In this document: positions 1 through 10,460 of the stretch, one piece after another | Layout: every line of letters starts with the position of its first letter | How positions within the stretch are numbered: the stretch's first letter is position 1 | Assembly (NCBI GenBank): GCA_038503075.1 | Contig: JBCAML010000018.1 | Coordinates: forward strand, 992,001 to 1,056,000 | Length of the DNA: 64,000 bases | Direction: 5' to 3' | Source: Gyromitra esculenta | Lineage: Eukaryota; Ascomycota; Pezizomycetes; Pezizales; Discinaceae | Notes under the pieces: generated by a model | The model's input: the letters and a program-made list of their open reading frames with translations, nothing else | Databases searched by the model: none | What the model was told of the DNA's origin: nothing | Program-made: the position numbers and the translations under genes

Positions 1-252
1 CCTCCCCCTGCGCCGATCGTTTTCAATGAACAAAAGGAATATTTCATCGAGAAAATCCTCGACCAAAGAACCTGTCAAGGAAAACTACAATACCTCTTTG
101 AATGGACTGGGTATGCGCATCCCACCTGGGAACCAGCCGAAGACCTTCAAGAAACTTCGGCACTCGACACCTTTTTGGCTATGGCAACTCCGATTGTTTC
201 TAATGTTCGCAGGAGCTCACGTTTAAAGAGGGGGGCTACTTTCACGAATTAA
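1..252 (+). mobile_element. 3' end of Ty3/gypsy polyprotein (integrase chromodomain), partial
   Basis: Frame 1 is open from the window edge to the TAA at 250-252, giving 83 codons. The residues around EYFIEKILDQR, LFEWTGY and TWEPAEDL form a chromodomain, as found at the integrase C terminus of chromoviruses, where it guides integration to marked chromatin. A purine tract (AAAGAGGGGGG, about 225-235) lies just before the LTR and is a likely polypurine primer. The stop codon lies 10-12 bases inside the LTR. Gag, protease, RT and the integrase core lie outside the window. No break is visible in this short piece, so the element may be relatively young, but this cannot be judged without the rest. 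Confidence 0.9.
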
Positions 253-648
253 GATTGGGTATAGGGCTAGGGTTCGGATAAATGGTTGTTACGGATTTCA
301 GGTTTGTTGGATAAAGTCTTTGTGTTTCAGTTGTCATCGGGTATCAGGCTTGGTATGGAAAAGCGGGGTATTTAAGCGATGGATTTCATTCGTTCTTTGT
401 CTTCTTCTTCTCTCCTTAAGGAGCATTCTCTTTTTACTTCTGCTGCATTAGTTCAATACTATCTCAGTTCTACCTCTGAACCCTCGCTGCCGCTGTCCAC
501 CTCACTGCACTTATCTCGCCTTGAGATAGACCACACTGTAGAACCTGTAGAAAACATTGCACTCTTCGAACGTGTTGATACCTCATTTAAGTAGCACTGC
601 TCACCTTCAGGGATACTGAAGGGCTTAACGAGGGATCGAACCGTGAGA
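240..648 (+). repeat. 3' LTR of the Ty3/gypsy element (LTR copy 1)
   Basis: This 409-bp LTR begins TTTCACGA directly after the polypurine tract and ends CCGTGAGA. It aligns along its length with the copies at 3035-3453, 6090-6535 (reverse) and 7528-7936 (reverse). A TATA-like box (GGTATTTAA, about 367-375) precedes a pyrimidine-rich CTTCTTCTTCTCTCC stretch, a plausible promoter and start region. Positions 588-629 are nearly identical in all four copies. The 5' LTR would lie upstream of the window. Confidence 0.88.
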
Positions 649-1362
<714 letters not shown>

Positions 1363-3029
1363 ATTTTAGATGAACTACACAACCACGCGGAACCAATCCT
1401 CCATCTCATACCCGAATGGCACAGTACAACACGGTACAAGGCCTCATCCTCCACCCTACACCCCCAATACATTGTAGAAATAAGTAACATGGGAAAAACA
1501 TTGGAAAAACAAATCAAACCCAACTGCAACCTCCTCCGTCACACATCATAAACAAAAGAATCTCGCATGGCCTTCCATGCCAAGTAACATAAGAGATGAA
1601 CAAAACGTTAGGCATTATCAATAAATTCCTCCTCCACTGCGCCTTCTTCCACCCTGTATGGCTCAAACAAACATAAACCTATTTGCTTCAAGAACTTCAA
1701 TAAAGGAAAAACATCTTTTTCGGAAACAACATATCCGCCTTCGTACAATTAACACCCATCTCCCTCAGGGCAACTTCTCTCTGCTGCATGAACAATTTGC
1801 ATTCTAAAATCAAGTGATTGGAGGAAAGGGTATCCCCACAGTCACAGGTTTTCTTTTTGGTGTCAAAGGGTGTCCTATCTGCCCTGGTCTTGCTTGTTCT
1901 AGCTTTAAGAAGGAACTGTGCCATGGGAAATCGTATGGAAGCTTCAGGCCCAGAAAAGGTGAGGTTCACTTTGTCGTTTGGTGTATCATTTTTCCAGTGT
2001 CATATCATATGCTGAGTTGGTTCGTTTCTGAGCCAGGCTAGAGTTGCCCGAGTCCATTTGCATGGTGGAGAGGTATGCGCTTGTTGGGCCAGGGAGTCTG
2101 CTTTGTTGTTGCCAATGATTCTGACATGCAATGGTGTCCAGATGGCTTTAATGTTCCGGCCATGCTGTCGGTAGGACTTGATGACTTGAAGGGTCTGATG
2201 GAGGAACTCTCAGCTATAAGAGCGGCCTCTGGTTAGTGATTTGAGAGCAATTTGGTTGTAAACGCAGATGTAAATTGTATTGTGTGAGACATCAACGGTC
2301 ATCGTGCTGAGTGCCTCCTAAATGGCGTGGGTTTCACCGTCAACAACTTCTGCATGGTACCCCAGGTTGTAATTGCCTGAGGTAATGGGTGATGGGAGAG
2401 AGACATCAGGGTCATATACCACCCACCCAGATGTAACGATTCCTTCTGTTGACTTAGAGCCATCCATGTATACAAGCAGGGAGCATGAGAGAGTCTCTAT
2501 CCACCGCCTATGGTTGACTGAGGTAATTTCTTTAGAGAGGAGGGATATTTCCAGACATTCATACAGGAGGTAGAGGTGAGGGTCAATAGGGGTAAGGCTT
2601 TCAAGGATTGGTGACAAGGGAAGCAATTCATGGAGTAGGGAAGCAATTCTTCTTAGTCCTGTGCAGACAAAGGGAGGGGTTTGCTTAATAGAAGCTGTTC
2701 AAGCATGTTTTGATGAGAATGTGTTTTCTGAGAGGATGACGCGTATTCCATATTTTCTGGATTTGCAATCATGGAGAAGTTTGAGAGGTGGGAGATGAGC
2801 TTCACGTAACACCATTTGTCCTTTGGTATAACAAAGAAGGCCAGTAAGAGATCGTACAAGGGAGAGGTATGGTGATAGGAGTCTTGTTCCAATGTTATTA
2901 TGTCCGGTCCACCATGTTTCACTCCCCCATAACACACCAGTGAGGAAAGTTGTATTGACAAAGTGATGCAATGCTTGAGGGGAGGCATTAGTTCTCCAGG
3001 CAAAGGCTTTTAGAGCTGCCGCTCCTTGT

Positions 3030-3034
3030 CTGAG
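3030..3034. repeat. target-site duplication CTGAG, left
   Basis: CTGAG at 3030-3034 is repeated at 3454-3458, exactly flanking LTR copy 2. It fixes the LTR ends and shows a single integration into the LINE. Confidence 0.9.
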
Positions 3035-3453
3035 TTTCACGGATACAAAGGAATAATCGGGTCAAGGATCTTGTAAGGGGTTGTGGTTTCAGTTAAGATT
3101 ATAATGTCTTTGTGTTTCGTTTGTCTTCGGTTATTTCTTGGCTATGAGTCATAATGGTTGAAAAGCGGGGTATTTAAAAGATGGATTTTCTTCGCTTATG
3201 TCTTCTTCTTCTTCTTTCCTTAAGCAACGTTCTTACTTTACTTCTACCGTATTACTTCAATACTACCTCGATTCTATCTCAGAATCCTCGCGGTCGCTGT
3301 CATTGTGAAAACCTTTATACTTAACTCGCCTTGAGTTAGACCCACGTAGGACCTGTAGAAACATCGTGACTCTTGTCGCTTGACCTCTCGCTTAAGTAGC
3401 ACTACTCACCTTCAGGGATACTGAAGGGCTTAACAAGGGATCAAGCCGTGAGA
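3035..3453 (+). repeat. solo LTR (copy 2) inserted in the LINE
   Basis: This 419-bp sequence starts TTTCACGG and ends CCGTGAGA, and is homologous to copy 1. A perfect 5-bp duplication CTGAG flanks it. LINE coding sequence resumes on both sides, so the LTR arrived after the LINE. No internal element sequence remains, as expected from recombination between two LTRs. Confidence 0.93.
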
Positions 3454-5130
3454 CTGAGTCTGCTTCGTATCAGTGTGGCATGATGGTAGAACGAAAATCT
3501 TTCGTCAATCCATACTCCAAGGGATTTGAGGATAGGCTTGGGTTGGATTACCAATCCATGGACGTTTATAGTACAGGCATTCTTGTCTGGCGGTCTTCCA
3601 TTCAGATTGATGATGTATAACAATTCTGTTTTGGTGGCGGAGTAGCGGATATTAAGATGCTTTGCTCGTTCAACTCTGGCATCAACGCGCTCTTGCAGCC
3701 TTTGTGTAGCAAATGATTGATTAAAAGACACTTGTAAAAGTCTTTCGTCGTCAATGTAGGCCATGCTCAGTTCACCCGGGGTTGCTCTTGCAGTGCTTAG
3801 ATTCGAGGCATAAAGTACATATAGAACTGGTGAGAGAGGGGATCCTTGGGGGACTCCAGCTAGGAAGGGAATGATTTTTGACTGTTGGCCATCGAAGTGA
3901 TACTGAATTCCACCGTTGGATAAGAAGTCATTAATCCATTTACAAAGATATTGAGGGAATCCTCTTAGGGTCAGTAGTTCAACAAGCCTAGAGTGCACAA
4001 CACAATTGAATGCTCCATCGACGTTATTGGTTAGGAGGGAAGGCCTTGAGATGGTAGGTGCTCTTTTGTCAGTCCCTTTTATCCGTCTTCCAGGTACTTG
4101 TGTGGCGGTGTTGGCTTGTGCAGGGGTAAGAATCATCATGGGTGCGTCTATCGCTGATCGCTTGGGTATGCTGCCCATATGTTTACTGGAAAAGGCTTTT
4201 AATTCCATAGCATTATCAACTTGTCTTCTCGTGACAATTTTCTCCAATATCTTAGAGATACATGAGATGAGGGATATTGGCCTGTATGCCTTTGGGTGGT
4301 CTTATGTTTCTGTTGATGGCTTGGGTATAGGGATGATCTTTGCGACTTACCATTGAGGTGGGAGAATTGAATGCCAAAGTAGCTGGGAGAAGAGAATGGG
4401 AAGGACATCCAGCTTAGCTGACTGAATTCTTTGTACAATACTATATGATATGTCATCAGGTCCAGGTGCTTTGTCAGTTGCATTCCTTAGTGCCAGGTTA
4501 ACTTCTGCAGGAGTAACAGGTAGGTAATCTATTGGGTTTCCACTTGGTATCTTGGGGATCCATCCTTGAGGAAGTGGGGACAGAATAGCAGGGGATGGTG
4601 GGAAAAAGGATTCCATGAAGAGTTGGCATTTTTCATCGAAGCTTTCTTTTCCTAGGATAGAGGGTGCAGTACATGATGGTGTTTTTCTCTAGCTAGATAT
4701 TACTTGCGAGCCTGTAGATTGAGTGGTGGAGGAAATCTTTTGGTCCCAATAAGTCCAATAGGTGAGTTGTACTTTGGCTGTCCATTGCTTCTCACATTCC
4801 TTCAATTTGTCAGATGATCTTGAGGTGTGTTCCTTCTGATGATATCGTTGTACCTCAGCGACTCTCTTCCGGAGTTTTGTAAGTTCCGGTGTCCACCACC
4901 CAACTGCACGTGTTTTGGGTTTAGACATTGGTGTGCATTCATCTATCGTCAGGCTTATTTGATCAAGAACTGTGTTAGCTGATTCTAATGTTGCCTTGGA
5001 TGTCTGCCATTACATGCTCGAAGGGTTTATGCATTGAATGCCTTTGTCAAATTTAATCCAATTGGTCTTGTGGTATAGTCTCCGTGTGTAACAGGGGTAG
5101 TCCTACTGCTCTGTAGTGGGAATAGGTATA

Positions 5131-6089
5131 GGAAGACGGCCGTTGCAAATACTAGAAATCAGGTTGAGATGTTAAGAGTATTTTCGTGCAAGGTACTCAA
5201 TAATCTTAAGGGCTCTACTCAGTAGTATTCTGCCTGATTATACTGAGAAGAAGAGGAACAGGTGGCGGGGTCATGCACTATCTTTATAGTGCGGCTGACT
5301 CGCTGTCCTCTTTCTGTTCTACTCTGCTGGGGACCTGTCAAGACCCTGAGAACATGCCAAGCTATTGCTGGCGGGGCACCTCAGGATTCAGCTAATGATC
5401 ACTTCGGCGCTCTCCGGCACTCCTCGATTGTTCTGTCCAGTTAGACCTTCTGGATCCGCCAGCTGCATGCCATGCCTATGCTGGATGCAGGAATCGGCGC
5501 TGATCAGTCTACTGTTGCATGTGAGGTGTCCTGCACTTAATAGCTTCCCTATTGCCTCGCCAATGGCTCTGGACTGCTGGTACATGCACAGATAGATTGG
5601 GAACACCACCACAGGAGCTACCTGTGTTTGGTATCACCGCAGATATATCATTAACTGGTCAGTTAATGCTATTCTCGCTTGTTCCATTCCATCGGAACAG
5701 CAGGGTAGCAGGTATCCTCTAGCATGTGGTAGCTACACCACTCAAGCTGATCCTTACTATCTCTCTGCTTGCCCGATACTATTATGCTTCACTGCAGGTC
5801 ACGGTTATTGTAGAACTGTTACACAAACAATGTACATATGGTGCACGAAAGTGATGCACATTTGACTTCTTCGCGAGCACATCGCTACAATTTCCCACAA
5901 TACAATCCCTAAGAGAACCATGGATTTTGACCGGAATTTATATATTCTATGCTCAGTGAGGGGATATCCCTTGTTAATGTTGCAAAAAGCTCCCTATTGT
6001 TTGAAAGCCTGAGGTTGTGCTGAAAACAAAGTCACTATCAAATTTTGTAGATATGTGTACAAAATACAATACTTTTAATTACTTCCCTG
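5131..6089. other. non-coding, transposon-derived filler
   Basis: No gene supported. Short open frames here (for example 5262-5612) resemble no family I know and overlap on both strands. The segment 5829-5861 has an inverted partner at 6634-6668 (separate entry). Confidence 0.5.
5829..5861 (+). repeat. left arm of inverted repeat around LTR copy 3
   Basis: A 33-base arm containing TGTACATATGGTGCAC and AAAGTGATGCACAT. Its reverse complement occurs at 6634-6668 with a few differences. The pair brackets LTR copy 3 and the end of a transposase-like remnant, so it may be subterminal repeats of an older DNA transposon. Confidence 0.75.
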
Positions 6090-6535
6090 TCTCACGGTTC
6101 AGTCTCTCGTTAAGCCCTTCAGTATCCCTGAAGGTGAGCAGTGCTACTTAAGCGAGATACTAACTCGTCCGAAAAGTGCGATGTTTCTACAAGTTTCACG
6201 GAGGGTATACTTCAAGGTGAAGTATCAGCGATGTTTCACAGCGACAGCGAAGGTTCTGAGGTAGAACCGAGATTGTATTTCAATAATCACAGAAGAAGGT
6301 AAACGAGAACGTTGCTTAAGGAAAGAAGAAAAAGAGAAACAAGAACGACCAAAATCCTTCACTTAAATACCCTGCTTTCCTGTAACACCAACAACAACCC
6401 GAAAACAACCAAGATACAAAGACATTATTCCAACAACCAAAATATAACCGAACAACAAAGAGATTATACAACCATTTGAACAACAATGTATTCCTCAACC
6501 AGACCGCGATTCATTCTCCAAGTCAATCCATGAAA
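6090..6535 (-). repeat. solo LTR (copy 3), inverted
   Basis: This 446-bp LTR on the minus strand starts TTTCATGG (at 6535) and ends CCGTGAGA (at 6090). A perfect 5-bp duplication CCCTG flanks it at 6085-6089 and 6536-6540. It carries the conserved block shared by all copies. Confidence 0.92.
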
Positions 6536-6540
6536 CCCTG

Positions 6541-7135
6541 CCAGAAATGAAATCCACACCATCTAATTGACCTCCCTGAAACCTGGCAGCTCTTAGGAAT
6601 ATGTGTTGTGGAGAAGCGTGGCCCTTGGTTGTGATGTGCATCACTTTTGTGCACCCTATGTACAATGTCAATTTTCTGGTTTTTGTGTCATCCAAATCAA
6701 ATAATGTTTGTCGCGCATGGAGGCACTCTCTGGACGTCCAGATTTTGGCAATGGTTGATCGTTTGCGATGTCTAACAATGGCTGCAAACGTCCACTGCTG
6801 AGCCTCTTTATCGCACGTGTTTCAGCTCTGTGAACAATATCTGCTGCAATTTGGCGCTTGATCCCAGTTTCTTTCAAGATTCCGGAATAATTCACCCCTA
6901 ACTTATGGCATTCATGTACCGCGCCAGCTTTCACTGGATCCACTATTCTCCCATAGCAGGGAGGCTTTGTGAGATGAGGGGGAGCCATGATCGCTAAAGG
7001 TGTTTTTCCGAAAATATCAACCCTGTTACATGCAAATAATTAGCAACAACACTACTGTATGATAACTTCATGTATTCCTTACCCTGCGATTAATAAAGGT
7101 CAAAAATTATGTCATAATTACTGAAAAAATGTCGT
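6541..7135 (-). mobile_element. Tc1/mariner-like transposase remnant 1
   Basis: The open frame 6988 to 6668 (minus) has a helix-turn-helix pattern around AGAVHECHKLGVNYSGI and LKETGIKRQIAADIVHR, then KSGRP. That order of HTH followed by a GRP-type linker is typical of the N-terminal DNA-binding half of Tc1/mariner transposases. Sequence downstream (6695 to 6541) is frame-broken and then interrupted by LTR copy 3. No DDE/DDD triad is recognisable, so it is non-functional. Confidence 0.6.
6634..6668 (-). repeat. right arm of inverted repeat around LTR copy 3
   Basis: Reverse-complement partner of 5829-5861 (shared core GTGATGCACAT / ATGTGCATCAC). Confidence 0.75.
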
Positions 7136-7139
7136 ATGG

Positions 7140-8219
7140 GTTTTGCTGGGTTGTTGTTGTTGGGTCTGAAAGTTCATGTTGCCAACTGCTGAATTCATTC
7201 TGGAAATGCGAGTATATACTCTGTCTGGAGGGCTCCCACCTTTATTGTGACCTCATCACACCATACAATCCTCCTCCAATCTTCTAAAGTCCAATCCTTC
7301 TTTGCCCTACAACACTTTTTTGTTGCCTTATCATTAGCTTATCTAACCAAAATTTTCGCCGAGAAATACAGGAACGGTAGCCCTATTCTTTGAATGCCTT
7401 CCTTACAGTATTTGGGGCAGCAGTTAGTGTGGCTTCAACAGTGACATCAGTGATTGTAGCGTGAGGATTAGTCTTCAGATATCGATTGATTTTTCGCAGA
7501 TCTCTTTCTCCTAATTTGGGTCCACTTTTTCAGGGTTGAGTCCCTCATTAAGCCCTTAAGTATCCCTGAAGGTGAGCAGTGCTACTTAAGCGAGGTATCA
7601 AAACGGTTGAAGAGTGCGTGATTTCTACAAGTTCTATGAAGGGTCTAACTCAAGGAGAGTTAAGTGCAGTGTAACAGGAACAGCGACAGTGAGGATTCTG
7701 AAGTAGAATCGAGATAGTATTCAACTAATAGAAGAGAAGATAAACGAGAACGTTGCTTAAGGAAAGAACAAGAAGAAGACAAAGAATGACCAAAATCTCT
7801 TGCTTAAATACCCCACTTTTCCTTACAACAACCAATACCCAATGACAACCGAAACACAAAGACATTATAATATCCTCGATCAATCCTTCCAAATATAACT
7901 AAACCCTAACCCAATATCCGACCCTGATCCGTGAAACTCTTCCACAGCCTGGCGCATTTTTTAATGTTTTGCGTTGCTCAAATCGCTTCACAATCTTTTG
8001 AGCAGTTTGTCTTATGATGCCTGTTTCAACCTCAATCTCGGCAAAAGATTTCCCTTTAGTGCGCAGAATAATGATCTCTGCTCTCTGCTCTTCAGTGGTC
8101 TCGCGATGCTTATGGCTTTGGTTTTGTGGCATTGATGGCAGCGGGGTTGGATGAGGGGTTGCTAAAGCGCTTGTACACCTACCCTGCGCGCACGTGACTG
8201 AATAATATATCGGCAGCAC
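7140..8219 (-). mobile_element. Tc1/mariner transposase remnant 2, split by LTR copy 4
   Basis: From 8219 down to about 7937 the minus strand encodes an HTH domain (TEEQRAEIIILRTKGKSF, then ETGIIRQTAQKIVKRFEQ) ending in a Gly/Pro-rich linker. LTR copy 4 interrupts it there. Below 7527 the protein resumes with GPKLGERDLRKINRYL and a second DNA-binding helix. It then reaches EDW..IVWCDEV, the first catalytic Asp region of Tc1/mariner enzymes (WCDEV at 7249-7263). A stop after VRKAFKE and a frame change show decay. The family, sequence order and interruption are visible; an autonomous element is not. Confidence 0.85.
7528..7936 (-). repeat. solo LTR (copy 4) inside the Tc1/mariner remnant
   Basis: This 409-bp LTR on the minus strand starts TTTCACGG (at 7936) and ends CCCTGAAA (at 7528). 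The flanks are CACTT (7523-7527) and CTCTT (7937-7941), a 5-bp duplication with one mismatch, suggesting an older insertion than copies 2 and 3. Confidence 0.88.
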
Positions 8220-8624
8220 GAGTAGATAGATAGCTGTTAGTTATTGAGTCTATGGTTCTCTCTTTCTCGCTTAAACTATTTCCAACCGTGGCCGATTTCC
8301 CCATCGTGGCCGGATTCCAGGTAACTTCCATTACTGACTTTGATGGTGATATAAAATACGAATATTAACTTGGATGAAGCCACCTCTGCCCGGTTGCAGG
8401 TATTTCTGCAGGTCACAGCGCCAAAGATCCTGATCAATAATCGCAACCCTTCAAATCATACTCCCCTCTGCTAGGGCCCACTACTATAAAATGTCATGAT
8501 CTCCACACACACATCTTCTACCCATACAACCAACCTTCCTTCTGTTGCAAATCGCCTAAACTATTAAAGTCTCTGCTTTTATTTCAGTTGTCTTGCCCAA
8601 CCATAGACACCTCCAAAAAACCAT
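8220..8624. other. intergenic, presumed promoter of the GFA-like gene
   Basis: No gene seen. A TATAAAA-like stretch (CTATAAAATG near 8485) lies about 140 bp before the start codon at 8625 and could be a core promoter. Confidence 0.4.
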
Positions 8625-9075
8625 ATGTCATCTACCAACCCCGTCTCAAAGACCTACACAGGCTCCTGTCACTGCAAAGCAGTCCAATACACTGTTACCA
8701 CCACACCGCCGCTTGAAGACAGTTCTCTGACCGAATGCAATTGTTCTCTTTGCACGGACCGTGCTGCGCTCGTGTTCTTCGTCAGCGGTGAAAATCTTCA
8801 AATCACAGGCGAGGAATCTCTGAGCGAACCGTACACCTTCAACAAGAAACAGATTCTGTATAGATTCTGTAAAAACTGCGGTTCGCATTTGTTCGGCCAT
8901 ATTAAGGATCGATCGCAGTATGGTGTAAATGTAAGTCCAACGTTGTATCTCCATAAATACTTCAAGCGCAAATTAACTGATTACACGGTACCATTGCATA
9001 ATCTAGGCCCGCACTACTCATGGATTAGACTTGAAATCTCTCAAAACCCAGAAGATAGACGGAGCATCTCTATGA
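8625..9075 (+). CDS. GFA / CENP-V family zinc protein
   Basis: Two exons, 8625-8930 and 9007-9075, with a 76-bp intron (GTAAGT..TAG) in phase 0; the product is 124 aa. Splicing turns the unnatural tail of the unspliced frame into YGVN followed by ARTTHGLDLKSLK and KIDGASL, the usual end of the family. Zinc-binding cysteines are in place: CHC near residues 15-17, CNCSLC near 40-45, CKNCGSH near 85-91. The family is named after glutathione-dependent formaldehyde-activating enzyme; most fungal members have no proven reaction, so a glutathione adduct role is only possible. The length is typical for small fungal members. It stands convergent to ROT1 across about 300 bp. Confidence 0.88.
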
Positions 9076-9372
9076 AGTGGCTTCTTGGGAGTCACATGTA
9101 GAAATTGAGCTCAATTTCCCTCTTGCCCTCAAGAAATTTGGTGAGGGCGATTACAGTTTGCGGACTTTTTACTCTATATCAAGCAATTCTTTTTTTAATT
9201 TTGCGTCTGAAACCGAATCACTCACCTGAGGAATTGGTATGGGCATCTACGGTCTAAAACGTAAGACCAATAGCAAACCCTGTCCCTTCGAGCGACTCAC
9301 TCAATGATCATCAGGAGAGTGATATTGAGGCCATAGAGATCAATAGATTGAGATTTGAAATACCCCTATGCA

Positions 9373-10460
9373 TTATCCAGTAGGTACTGTAAAGTTTAAC
9401 ATCTGTGTTAAAGCAAAAGCAAAGAAACCAGTAGCCCAGTCGGACACAATGCATCCTAAAAGCCTAACCTTCGGTAATGCAACTCCAATCCACCACCATC
9501 CACCTACGCCTGTCTGTTCCGCCTCTCCCTGTTTTTGTGAATGACTGTTATGAGATTCAGCTTTGAATCAGTGGTTTTCAGTCACCTTGATACTGGTCTC
9601 AATGTCTGGGTTGGAAGCATTAGAGGTGGCCGATATGCTAAGTATCTAAGATATAACAGTTTCGGCATTGAGCATATTTTTCAGACAGAAAGTGGAGTAA
9701 ACAGGGATATTACAGTGGGTTCATTGGTGCCCCATCGAATTTATAAAGATTGAGCCGATATTTGCCACGATATTCATCCAGTAAAATCTCCCAGTGCTAG
9801 AAAAACATTAGCACCCTCCTTGATCAGAATAGTATCAGCTCAGCATCTTTAGTAGTATACCTTGTAGATTTCAGTGGTATTGAACCTGATGTATATCGAA
9901 CTTGAATACTTACACGGGTCTGATAAGAGCTGTCTCCCGTCTACGGCAATGGGGTTGAGAATCAGTGAACCGTTATCTGCAACTTCGTATTTCCCATGTT
10001 GCCATTGCATTATTGCTTTTGTACATTCAGGAGAGGTAGCTATCGTATATACCAGCTTCAGTCAGTCTCAGCGGGAGTTATATGCAGCTTTTGATGAAAT
10101 AGATTGGCCATATAGTTCACGATTTGCAATAGCTAGATATAGCGCTTCCTCGAAATACCCATCATCTGTAAAGGAAAACGATGTGCCAGGAAGTCGAGGT
10201 TCTTTCATCTCCTCTGTAACAGGATTATAGAAATTCTAGACTAAGTTAATAGGTAGTGTCAAGCGATACATCGCACGGCATAGATTATGATTTCATTTTA
10301 TTTTCCGGTAAATCAGGGATCTGAATTGTCTACTCACTGATCCAGTGAAAACCGTACTCGATTTAGATGACCAAGTCCCTGTGAGTGGCATCACGTTGTT
10401 GAAACCACTGGCGAAATTGATTGAAGCAAGCAAGAGAGGAATCAGTGTAAGTAGCAGCAT
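9373..10460 (-). CDS. ROT1: ROT1, ER chaperone for cell-wall glucan and glycoprotein folding
   Basis: Exons 10338-10460, 10121-10235, 9861-10039, 9714-9796 and 9594-9645 are all joined by GT-AG introns (64-102 bp) with consistent phases. A sixth exon 9373-9528 follows a 65-bp intron. A signal peptide ([19 protein letters not shown]) is followed by [15 protein letters not shown], then [57 protein letters not shown] and [10 protein letters not shown], the diagnostic order of ROT1. The family is an essential ER membrane chaperone in yeast that assists beta-1,6-glucan synthesis and O-mannosylated clients. The C terminus is uncertain. Reading on without the last splice stops at 9582 (187 aa). With the sixth exon a WWWIGV hydrophobic tail appears, as expected for the membrane anchor, but the residues after it do not match well. 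Confidence 0.85.

Larger units (their letters stand above)
1363..5130 (-). mobile_element. degenerate LINE (non-LTR retrotransposon) with RT and RNase H, split by a solo LTR
   Basis: Read on the minus strand from about 5130 downward. First comes an endonuclease-RT linker (GWWTPELTKLRKR near 4890). RT motifs follow: KAPGPDD (about 4472), a motif A with VDGAF, GVPQGSPLSP, and the catalytic YIDD at 3747-3758. After the solo LTR (3035-3453) the thumb/connection region resumes (3034 downward). It is followed by an RNase H start (YMDGSKST, about 2460-2485) and a C-terminal CxC..H..C segment near 1840. RNase H after RT points to the I or Tad-like clades. Stops and frame changes break the reading frame repeatedly, and no AP-endonuclease domain is recognisable upstream, so this is a dead, 5'-truncated copy. 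Confidence 0.85.

Noticed and set aside
8646..8954. Minus-strand frame opposite the GFA-like gene
   Set aside because: The + strand frame has complete zinc-site motifs and a correct splice; the opposite frame has no family resemblance.
9541..10230. Two + strand frames (9541-9753, 9874-10230)
   Set aside because: Shadows of ROT1 exons on the minus strand.
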